From Prevotella sp. P2-180 (lineage in GTDB: Bacteria; Bacteroidota; Bacteroidia; Bacteroidales; Bacteroidaceae), in assembly GCF_002251435.1 (NCBI RefSeq), contig NZ_NPJI01000063.1, positions 1 to 64,000 of the forward strand: 64,000 bases of DNA, given 5' to 3'. The notes beneath the pieces were generated by a model, which worked only from the letters and a program-made list of their open reading frames with translations, made no database searches and was not told where the DNA came from. Both the position numbers and the translations under genes were made by a program. Shown here piece by piece: positions 26,935-33,576 of this stretch (position 1 is the stretch's first letter; each line of letters opens with the position of its first letter).

Positions 26935-29555
26935 TAAAACGTCATTCTCACCATAAATCGTATTCCATCCTTGTGTACTCCAGGATAGTCGTTATAGTTG
27001 AGTCGGCGTACGTATTCCACATGTATGAGCTTGAAGATGTTGTGGATGCCGAGAGAGAGCTCGTAGTATGGCTCCTTCGGGTCCATCACACGGCATCCGT
27101 TGGGGAACATCATAAGGATGTCGCTTTGGGCGTTCTGCTCGAGGAACGGGTTGTTCTTGTCTGTCAGTTCTCCCCACAGGCAACGGAAGCCAATGTACTC
27201 GCGCCACTTGAGTTTCTTCAGCAATGGTATTCGGTTGAATATCTTGCCGTTGAAGTCCCACGACACGTAGAGCGAGGCAAAGCGGTCGTTGAGGAACTCC
27301 ATATTGTCGATGAGTTCGAAGGTCTCGTCCTGAATGATGTAGCTGAGGTTGGTCTCTGGCATGATGAGCAGAGGGTAAGGCACTTGGTTCCACTGTATTC
27401 CTCCCTTGAGGTAGCAGTCTATCTTTCCCCATGAGTTCATCCAGAAGCGCTTGTAGATGGAGGCTTCAGTGAAGTTGTAGCGATAGTCGCCGCCGAGGAA
27501 GCCTTTCACTCCGAGTGTATGACCAATGGTAAACACTGGTGCGTCGAGATTTATCTTCAGTCGTCGCTGCTTGGTGTTGATGAATGTCTCGCCTGGTGCG
27601 AAGCGCAATTCCACATGGAACTGCGAAGTGCGGAACTTTGCCGACAGTCCTCTCATTGCTTCCGGTGTCAGTCCTTCTGGAGCAGCATCGGTGGCATGGG
27701 TTTGCGGAGGTACGTTCTGTGCGGCAGTATATTGGCGCATCGGAATGAAGTATAGGTCGCTGGCACCTTCATTCTCCTCTGTCTTGAAGCCGATGGTGGT
27801 CTTGAATCCCCAGTCTTCCTCGCGTTCGAAGGTTATCTCCTGTCGGTTGTAGAACATCATCTTGTCTACCTTGCTCCACTTGAACGAGGTGAAGACGTTG
27901 TCCTTGTCGGTTTTCATGAACTTGTCGGAAGGAGCCATAATGTCGTATGTAGATGACACTGTGAGCGTGCGCTTGGGGAACTCGCGCGGCAGATACTCCT
28001 TCTTGTTGAAGGAATATGTAAGGTCTGCCTTATAGTAATTTTTCTTGCTGTCCCATCCACGTGCGAAATATCCTGACGCAAACCAGTTTGGGTTCAGCTT
28101 CGCCGTTGTCTGGGCAGAAATACGAGTGCGAAGTCCGTCAACGGGATTGCTTGTAAGCATGGTGTTGATAGGTCCGATGTCCACTTTGCTTGGATTGCCC
28201 GTTTCCACAAAGTTTTCTATCAAGGCCTTAAGACCGAATATGATGTATTTAAAACCCTTTATCTGTTCAAGATTATGCACGAAAGCGTCCATGCTGCTTT
28301 CACTCTTGGTGAGCGATACTTGTCGATACTGGTTCCAGAAGGCCTCGTCGCGCATCATGGCGTCAGCCTCCTTCACGTCCTTAGCCTTTCCCTTGAAGAG
28401 CTGCTTGGGCAGCTCGTCGAAGGCATAGTCGGTGAGTCGTGTGTTTCTTATTATCACACACTTTTGTATCCAGTTGGCGAGTTTTATCTCGGCTATCATG
28501 TCGTCCACTGAAAGCACCCAAGAGCTGTCGGGCAGCATGGTAAACTCCTGTTTCACCTGTAGGTTTTCCACGAAGTTCACGTCGCTTCTTTTCGGTATGG
28601 TGAGCTCACAGCGCTTCACCTGATACGACGAGTCGGCAAGTATGTATATGTCGCCACGGAATCCGAAGTCCTGCTGGTTGTTTGGCATGAAATGTAGATG
28701 GATGCACTTGTCTCGGTCTACATAGAGCGTGTCCATGATGTAGTATCTGTAGAATCCTATCGCATCCTTTCCTATTGGAGAGGTGAAAGGATACTGTAGT
28801 AGCCTTACCTGGTCGTCGTAGATGTTGACGTCGGTGAAGACGTCTTTCAGTGTCGTGGAGAGGATGTCACCGGTTTGGAATAGTTCGTTCACCCCGCTTG
28901 AGTTTTGCCCCTTAACGATGTTTTTCTCGCTATGTGGGGTTTTTCTGTAAATTTTCTGCGTAACGGTTTCGTCCACCGATACTGGCAGAATAAGCTTGTT
29001 GGTATATTCGCATTTCTCGACTTGGTCAGTAAACCATTTTTTGTTTTTCAGGTTACCTTCCTGAAGTCTTTCGGGGGTAATTTCGTTGAGTGCTAATGTA
29101 AGTTTTTGGTATTTGTTATATTGATAAAAGTCACGATTGTCGAGGTCAGTTTGCTTTTTTGCTGCAATGACCTTTTTCATGAGTTCCACGGCAGGATTGT
29201 TTTTCCTGCTGTATCTTGTTTTTTTAGATTTGATGGTAACTTCCTTAAGAGTTTTGGTGTCAGGTTTAAGTTTTACGTTGAAGTTGTTTTTTGTATTAGA
29301 ATTAATGGTTATAGATTTTGACACATAACCTATTGCGCTGAATGTGAGCACCCAGCCGTTGTGTCTTGCTATGCGGAACTGTCCGTTGATATTAGAAGCC
29401 ACGGCAACTCCATGTCCACGATAGATGGCGCTTGCATAAGGTATAGAGTCGCCGTTCTGTTCGTCGATTATATATCCAGTCAACTGCTGCGCCTTTGTCT
29501 GTAGAGCGTTAAACAGGAGAATGATGGCAAAAAATGTTATTCTGAATGTATTCAT
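26934..29555 (-). CDS. DUF5686 outer-membrane protein with carboxypeptidase-like domain
   Basis: 873 aa. It has a signal peptide (MNTFRITFFAIILLFNALQTKAQ) and a carboxypeptidase-regulatory-like beta domain (QQLTGYIIDEQNGDSIPYASAIYRG, about 23-100). The long DUF5686 region follows, from about residue 110 (KNNPAVELMKKVIAAK), and the C-terminus is rich in alternating aromatic strands ending with VRMTF, as expected for an outer-membrane barrel. Members are widespread in Bacteroidetes, of unknown function, and structurally reminiscent of the plug-plus-barrel layout of TonB receptors. No TonB box or SusD partner is seen nearby. Confidence 0.85.
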   Translation of the reverse strand: MNTFRITFFAIILLFNALQTKAQQLTGYIIDEQNGDSIPYASAIYRGHGVAVASNINGQFRIARHNGWVLTFSAIGYVSKSITINSNTKNNFNVKLKPDTKTLKEVTIKSKKTRYSRKNNPAVELMKKVIAAKKQTDLDNRDFYQYNKYQKLTLALNEITPERLQEGNLKNKKWFTDQVEKCEYTNKLILPVSVDETVTQKIYRKTPHSEKNIVKGQNSSGVNELFQTGDILSTTLKDVFTDVNIYDDQVRLLQYPFTSPIGKDAIGFYRYYIMDTLYVDRDKCIHLHFMPNNQQDFGFRGDIYILADSSYQVKRCELTIPKRSDVNFVENLQVKQEFTMLPDSSWVLSVDDMIAEIKLANWIQKCVIIRNTRLTDYAFDELPKQLFKGKAKDVKEADAMMRDEAFWNQYRQVSLTKSESSMDAFVHNLEQIKGFKYIIFGLKALIENFVETGNPSKVDIGPINTMLTSNPVDGLRTRISAQTTAKLNPNWFASGYFARGWDSKKNYYKADLTYSFNKKEYLPREFPKRTLTVSSTYDIMAPSDKFMKTDKDNVFTSFKWSKVDKMMFYNRQEITFEREEDWGFKTTIGFKTEENEGASDLYFIPMRQYTAAQNVPPQTHATDAAPEGLTPEAMRGLSAKFRTSQFHVELRFAPGETFINTKQRRLKINLDAPVFTIGHTLGVKGFLGGDYRYNFTEASIYKRFWMNSWGKIDCYLKGGIQWNQVPYPLLIMPETNLSYIIQDETFELIDNMEFLNDRFASLYVSWDFNGKIFNRIPLLKKLKWREYIGFRCLWGELTDKNNPFLEQNAQSDILMMFPNGCRVMDPKEPYYELSLGIHNIFKLIHVEYVRRLNYNDYPGVHKDGIRFMVRMTF

Positions 29556-29578
29556 TTATTTAAGCGAAGAATGTTTTT

Positions 29579-29733
29579 AAATGAAGAATGAAGAATGAAG
29601 AATGGCTGCGCAAACCGAAGCAGAATCAAGTTCACTTGAGTTATGCTGAGATGTAGCCAGCAATAAAAGAAGTCAATGAATGCGTAATCCGCGTTTATCT
29701 TATTCTTCACTCTTCACTCTTCATTCTTCATTT
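29579..29733. repeat. Intergenic element bounded by a 22-bp inverted repeat
   Basis: Left arm 29579-29600 (AAATGAAGAATGAAGAATGA...) and right arm 29712-29733 are inverted copies matching at 21 of 22 positions, separated by 111 bp with no open frame. It occupies most of the gap between the inositol-phosphate synthase stop and the DUF5686 start. Each arm is itself built of TGAAGAA units. Confidence 0.8.
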
Positions 29734-29752
29734 TAAAGATTCTTCATTTATT

Positions 29753-31081
29753 TTAGTCAATCTCTTCGTCAGCCTCGTAGCCACCCATTTCGCGGATAGC
29801 GTTTTTCAGCATGGTGTACTGCTGGTAGAGGTGGTTGACAGCCTCTTCGCCCTGTGTGTAGTCGTGCATTGGGGCTTTGAGGAAGAAGCTGAGGAAGCGC
29901 TGGATGCCGTAGCGTCCGGCACGTGCGGCAAGGTCGCTCAGCAAGCAGAGGTCGAGACAGAGCGGAGCGGCGAGGATAGAGTCGCGGCAGAGGAAGTTGA
30001 TCTTTATCTGCATCGGGTAGCCCATCCAGCCGAAGATGTCGATGTTGTCCCATCCTTCCTTGTTGTCGTTGCGTGGAGGATAGTAGTTAATGCGCACCTT
30101 GTGGTAGTACTGTGTGTCCTCGTCGTTGCCGTGGCCGTAGAGGTCGGGCTGCACGTCGGGCTTGAGGATTGTCTCCAGTGTTGAGAGCTTGCTCACCTCC
30201 TTGGTGTGGAAGTTGGCTGGCTCGTCGAGCACGAGTCCGTCGCGGTTGCCAAGGATGTTTGTTGAGAACCATCCAGAGAGACCGAGGCAGCGGGTGCCGA
30301 TGATTGGCGAGAAACCGCTCTTCACCAGTGTCTGACCTGTCTTGAAGTCCTTGCCTGCGATAGGCAGCTTTGTCTTCTCGGCGAGTTCCCACATTGCAGG
30401 GATATCGACAGTGGTGTTAGGAGCTCCCATGATGAATGGTGCGCCTTCGGTGAGGGCAGCGTAGGCGTAGCACATTGAAGGAGCCACGTGCTCGCGGTCG
30501 TCAGCCTTCATGGCAGCCTCGAGGTCGGCGAGGTGGTAGTGAACCTTCTCGTCAACAGGCACGTAGATTTCGGTACTTGCAGCCCAGAGCACAACGATGC
30601 GTGAGCAGCCGTTGGCAGCCTTGAAGTCGCGGATGTCCTGGCGCAGGGCTTCCACCATTTCCCATCGTGTCTTGCAGTCCTTCACGTTGTCGCCGTCGAG
30701 ACGCTTTGCGTAGTTCTTGTCGAAGGCAGCCTTCATTGGCTTGATAGCCTCCAGCTCGTCCTTCACTGGGTTGATGTCCTTCTCCTTGAGCACCTCGGCA
30801 TACATGGCAGCCTGGTAGGCGTTCTGTGGATAAACGTCCCATGAGCCAAAGACGATGTCGTCGAGTTTTGCCATTGGCACGATGTCGCTGTAGTGGAGAT
30901 ATTTCTTGTCTTCTCCACGTCCGATACGGATTTTGTCGTACTGAGTCATTGAACCTACAGGTTTTGCCAAGCCACGACGAGCCATGAACACACCTGTCAT
31001 AAATGTTGTAGCCACTGCTCCGCAGCCTACAACCATAATTCCTAATTTGCCATCTGCTGGCTTAACATTAGATTGCTTCAT
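29753..31081 (-). CDS. ino1: myo-Inositol-1-phosphate synthase
   Basis: 442 aa NAD-dependent enzyme converting glucose 6-phosphate to inositol 3-phosphate. The Rossmann motif is LGIMVVGCGAVATTFMTGV (about 13-31). Conserved blocks include WAASTEIYVPVDEKVHYHLADLEAA, APSMCYAYAALTEGAPFIMGAPNTTVDIPAMWELA, IAGKDFKTGQTLVKSGFSPII with the catalytic Lys/Asp, and GHGNDEDTQYYHKVRINYYPPRNDNKEGWDNIDIFGW. In Bacteroidetes this supports inositol lipid synthesis. The usual downstream phosphatidyltransferase genes are not adjacent; the upstream neighbour is an ATP-grasp/HAD fusion. Confidence 0.95.
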   Translation of the reverse strand: MKQSNVKPADGKLGIMVVGCGAVATTFMTGVFMARRGLAKPVGSMTQYDKIRIGRGEDKKYLHYSDIVPMAKLDDIVFGSWDVYPQNAYQAAMYAEVLKEKDINPVKDELEAIKPMKAAFDKNYAKRLDGDNVKDCKTRWEMVEALRQDIRDFKAANGCSRIVVLWAASTEIYVPVDEKVHYHLADLEAAMKADDREHVAPSMCYAYAALTEGAPFIMGAPNTTVDIPAMWELAEKTKLPIAGKDFKTGQTLVKSGFSPIIGTRCLGLSGWFSTNILGNRDGLVLDEPANFHTKEVSKLSTLETILKPDVQPDLYGHGNDEDTQYYHKVRINYYPPRNDNKEGWDNIDIFGWMGYPMQIKINFLCRDSILAAPLCLDLCLLSDLAARAGRYGIQRFLSFFLKAPMHDYTQGEEAVNHLYQQYTMLKNAIREMGGYEADEEID

Positions 31082-31124
31082 TACGTCAATTATTTTTTTT
31101 GTATAAATACTTTTCTCTTATTTC

Positions 31125-31149
31125 TTTGGGGAGTTATGATGGGGAGTTA
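31125..31149 (-). repeat. 25-bp dispersed repeat containing TAACTCCCC, copy 1
   Basis: The minus strand carries two TAACTCCCC units separated by ATCA, followed by AAA. The same 25 bases occur on the plus strand at 45604-45628. In both cases the element lies just after a stop codon and reads in the direction of transcription. A 12-bp palindrome (GGAGTTAACTCC, 31143-31154) overlaps this copy. Confidence 0.85.
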
Positions 31150-31175
31150 ACTCCTAATCTTAACTCCTTATTAGT

Positions 31176-32714
31176 TCACTCCAGTTCCCTTAGCGATGTT
31201 ATCACCACGTCGGCCTCGTCGCCGTCTGGCAGGCCGTCGTTCCATCCTTCTCCCACAAACCACACGGTGTGGCATCCGGCGGCTTTTGCCGGCAGTATGT
31301 CTTTGTCGTAGCTGTCGCCTACCACCACCACCTCTTCAGGTTTCAGTTCGAGTGCTTCCACTCCGAGCGTGAAGATGCGTGGGTCGGGTTTTCTCACTCC
31401 CACCACAGCCGACTCTATGACCTGCTTGAAGATATGGTCGAGGTTCATTTCCTTCAGCACTGTAGCCACATTGCCGTAGAAGTTGCTCACCAGCACCATT
31501 GGCATTTTCTGTGCCAGCAGTTCGAGCACCTCTCTGCTCCGTCGAGTGTGGCTGAGGGTTTCGGCATAGAGATCGTCCACTATTGGTTTCAGCCACTGCT
31601 TGGCGCAAAATCCCTCTACTCGTTCCTCTATATATTTTAGTTCTATGTCAACCTTTGTCTCCAGCGTTTTGCGGAAGGTGAAGTCTGGTTTTATTATTGG
31701 GTTTTTCCCGAGGGTGCGTTCGGCATGTACGTAAGCCTCGCGGAAGAGCTGTTCGTCCACAGGCACCTGTTGCCTCTGGTAAGCGTGCCAAAGTTGCTTT
31801 CCCCAGTGAGTGCCTCCGGTGTCGAGCGTGCCACCATAATCAAATATGATTGCGCGCACGCCTGCGTGAGAGCCGAGCGGCAGCAGTGGCATTTTTCCTT
31901 TCTGCTTTATTCGTCTCACAACGGCGAGCGCCATTGCCCTTGCAGCCTCTTCCCTGCATCTCGAAAAGCTTGGCCAGTCGTTGAAGTCTATCACAGTGGC
32001 CTTCCCTTGCTTGTCTATCACCACGTCGCCTCCATAGAAGTCGAGGCCTATCTGCCTTGCGGCAGCGTCAATGTTTCTCTGCAAGGCGTCTTTGTCGAAC
32101 GGGAAGTGCTGCGGTCTCCCGTTCACTTTTTCTTGTGCAAACTTATACTGATGGTCGTCGCCTGGGTAGAACGTGCGGAAGAAGTCGGTGCCAGCCACGC
32201 CGTAGAATTTCACGAGGTCGCCCACCACATGCGGGGTCACGGTCACGTCTGTTATCCCCCTTTTCTTCAATTGCTCCACGGCCATGATTCTCTCTTCGTC
32301 GTTGCGTGCGTAGCTCACGTCGTTTTCCTGTTCAGAGTATCCTCGGTTTTTCTTTATCCAGTATCCGTTGGCGGCAGTTTCGTTGTCGTCACATTCCTCG
32401 GCCACGCAAAGTCCGGCCAGCTTCAGCCTTTCCATCAGCAGCCTTCTGTTTTTGCAGAGCACGACGGCATGTGGGTCGTTCATCACAATTGCGCCACGCT
32501 CAGAGGCGAGGTTGAGCAAGTCGAGTGCCTCGTCGGTTCTGGCCATTGATATATATACACGTTTTTTTGCATTGAGCCGCAGACTCGTTTCGTCTGTCGA
32601 ATCAATGTCGTAACCGTAGTGCATCAGTTCTTTGCACAAGCAGTTGAGTATCGCGGCATCTTTAGCCACGCAGTTTGGCGAATATTTCATCGCCCTGCTT
32701 ATAGCAAGTATCAT
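31176..32714 (-). CDS. ATP-grasp / HAD hydrolase fusion
   Basis: 512 aa two-domain protein. Residues about 1-265 look like an ATP-grasp ligase: a Lys pair in YWIKKNRGYS (121-122), and the terminal metal-binding block GGDVVIDKQGKATVIDFNDWPSF with Asp243 and Asn245/Asp246. Residues about 285-512 are a HAD phosphatase: motif I FDYGGTLDT (Asp292), motif II VLVSN (Ser410), motif III RKPDP (Lys442), motif IV VVGDSYDKD (Asp467, Asp471). It ends 94 bp before the inositol-phosphate synthase start and shares its direction, so a role with inositol phosphates (kinase plus phosphatase) is tempting but only inferred. Confidence 0.8.
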   Translation of the reverse strand: MILAISRAMKYSPNCVAKDAAILNCLCKELMHYGYDIDSTDETSLRLNAKKRVYISMARTDEALDLLNLASERGAIVMNDPHAVVLCKNRRLLMERLKLAGLCVAEECDDNETAANGYWIKKNRGYSEQENDVSYARNDEERIMAVEQLKKRGITDVTVTPHVVGDLVKFYGVAGTDFFRTFYPGDDHQYKFAQEKVNGRPQHFPFDKDALQRNIDAAARQIGLDFYGGDVVIDKQGKATVIDFNDWPSFSRCREEAARAMALAVVRRIKQKGKMPLLPLGSHAGVRAIIFDYGGTLDTGGTHWGKQLWHAYQRQQVPVDEQLFREAYVHAERTLGKNPIIKPDFTFRKTLETKVDIELKYIEERVEGFCAKQWLKPIVDDLYAETLSHTRRSREVLELLAQKMPMVLVSNFYGNVATVLKEMNLDHIFKQVIESAVVGVRKPDPRIFTLGVEALELKPEEVVVVGDSYDKDILPAKAAGCHTVWFVGEGWNDGLPDGDEADVVITSLRELE

Positions 32715-32747
32715 ATATCGTAATACTACTTTCTTTTTTTAGCACCG

Positions 32748-32755
32748 CAAAGGTA
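32748..32755 (-). promoter_or_regulatory. -7 box for the ATP-grasp/HAD gene
   Basis: TACCTTTG on the minus strand, 33 bp upstream of the ATG at 32714. The -33 element is weak (TTTC). The rest of 32756-32896 is A/T rich and shows no gene. Confidence 0.55.
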
Positions 32756-32896
32756 TGAAATATATCTGAAACTGAAAAACTTTTTAACCAATTTTATTTT
32801 TCAATAAGTATATTAAGACAATAAATATGCATATTTTTACTATCGTATGGCAAAAAGGAACACAAAGGCTCACATTCTCACCGCATAAAGCAGCAA

Positions 32897-32918
32897 GGGA
32901 GGACACATTGGTCCGCCC
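32897..32918. terminator. Hairpin downstream of the peptide P4-P6 cluster
   Basis: GGGAGGAC, loop ACATTG, GTCCGCCC: an 8-bp stem with one mismatch, 25 bp after the stop of peptide P6. No T run follows on the minus strand, so it may be a stability element or part of a dispersed intergenic repeat instead of a true terminator. Confidence 0.4.
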
Positions 32919-32942
32919 CTACATTCGGGTCTCGTTATGCTT

Positions 32943-33050
32943 TCACGAGGGCTTATCGGGTAAAATTACCAAAAATGGTCTTCCGCCATTCACTTCGTCG
33001 AGCATTTCCTCCTCGAGAGCCTTCTTTTTCTTTTCTTCTTTCTTTTCCAT
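32943..33050 (-). CDS. Double-glycine leader peptide P6 (35 aa)
   Basis: 35 aa: a charged leader, MEKKEEKKKKALEEEMLDEV then Asn-Gly-Gly, and a 12-residue core RPFLVILPDKPS. Counting from the cleavage site, Leu(-12), Leu(-7), Val(-4) and Gly-Gly(-2,-1) fit the consensus of leaders cut by C39-peptidase ABC exporters. The start follows the P5 stop by 14 bp, so P4, P5 and P6 form one transcript. A secreted bacteriocin or signal peptide is likely by analogy; the core has no relative I recognise. It has no signal peptide of Sec type. Confidence 0.75.
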   Translation of the reverse strand: MEKKEEKKKKALEEEMLDEVNGGRPFLVILPDKPS

Positions 33051-33064
33051 AATTGTAGATGTTT

Positions 33065-33187
33065 TTATTTCGTGTAGTTAAGTGGATTATTTTTCACCCA
33101 AAATTCTTCATCAGGCGGCAACCTGTGCCCACCGTTAGCCTCTTCGAGCTGCTGCTCTTGCTCAATTTTTTTCTTTTCTTCTTCCAT
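33065..33187 (-). CDS. Double-glycine leader peptide P5 (40 aa)
   Basis: 40 aa. The 20-residue leader (MEEEKKKIEQEQQLEEANGG) is identical, also at nucleotide level over its 60 bases, to that of P4. The 20-residue core begins HRLPPDEEFW, ends LNYTK and shares nothing with the P4 core. Leader landmarks are Leu(-7), Ala(-4) and Gly-Gly. The gene starts 24 bp after P4 and ends 14 bp before P6. Predicted to be exported and cleaved after Gly-Gly by a peptidase-containing ABC transporter that is not in the window. Confidence 0.78.
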   Translation of the reverse strand: MEEEKKKIEQEQQLEEANGGHRLPPDEEFWVKNNPLNYTK

Positions 33188-33211
33188 AATTGTAATCGTT
33201 TAAATCAATGT

Positions 33212-33343
33212 TTATTTTTCTCCAAATCTTCTCTTTGTGCGCACTACTCCATATTTGCTATTTGTGTATATTATTGGACCTGTGCCACCGTTAGCCTCTT
33301 CGAGCTGCTGCTCTTGCTCAATTTTTTTCTTTTCTTCTTCCAT
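33212..33343 (-). CDS. Double-glycine leader peptide P4 (43 aa)
   Basis: 43 aa: leader identical to P5 (ending LEEANGG) and a 23-residue cationic core starting TGPIIYTNSKYG and ending KRRFGEK. The core has one net-basic tail and alternating beta-branched residues. It is the first gene of the P4-P5-P6 run, with a promoter box at 33395-33402 and a 5' region of about 45 bases rich in A and T. There is no Cys, hence no disulfide or lanthionine chemistry. Function inferred only from the leader type and the gene family. Confidence 0.78.
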   Translation of the reverse strand: MEEEKKKIEQEQQLEEANGGTGPIIYTNSKYGVVRTKRRFGEK

Positions 33344-33394
33344 ATTCGTAAAGTTTTAAATTGTTTATAAATGTTTATTTGTTGTTTTATGCCG

Positions 33395-33451
33395 CAAATT
33401 TACGACTTTTTTCTGAAACCCAAGAGACAAAACGGGAAAAATGTTGGTCAA
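33395..33451 (-). promoter_or_regulatory. Promoter and conserved upstream box of P4-P6
   Basis: -7 box TAAATTTG at 33395-33402; 26 bp further upstream begins a conserved block at 33428-33451 whose minus-strand core is ACATTTTTCCCGTTTTG. The same 17 bases lie at the same distance (26 bp) from the -7 box of peptide P1 (38657-38713). Shared position and sequence suggest a common regulator. Confidence 0.65.
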
Positions 33452-33506
33452 ATCGTGAAAAACAACCTTTTTCCCCTTTTTGGCTGAATGGATAGGGAAA
33501 AAAGGC

Positions 33507-33539
33507 TGTCACGCTGTCACGCTGTCACGCTTGTCACAT
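33507..33539. repeat. TGTCACGC octamer array, 4 units
   Basis: Three perfect TGTCACGC units (33507, 33515, 33523) plus a fourth, TGTCACAT, after a one-base spacer. The array lies 38 bp downstream of the VirE_N/DUF3987 gene stop. The same octamer or its complement recurs at 37446-37470, 37597-37621 and 40839-40863. Confidence 0.9.
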
Positions 33540-33576
33540 TCTGATGTTTCCCAAGTTTATTATCCATCGGCAACGG

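Noticed and set aside
31725..32549. 274-codon plus-strand frame opposite the ATP-grasp/HAD gene
   Set aside because: Composition is that of a shadow frame, and the minus-strand protein has clear catalytic motifs.
32897..32918. Strong intrinsic terminator
   Set aside because: The stem is good, but no T run follows on either strand, so it is listed only as a tentative hairpin.
33507..33539. CRISPR-like array
   Set aside because: Units are 8 bp with no spacers and no cas genes.
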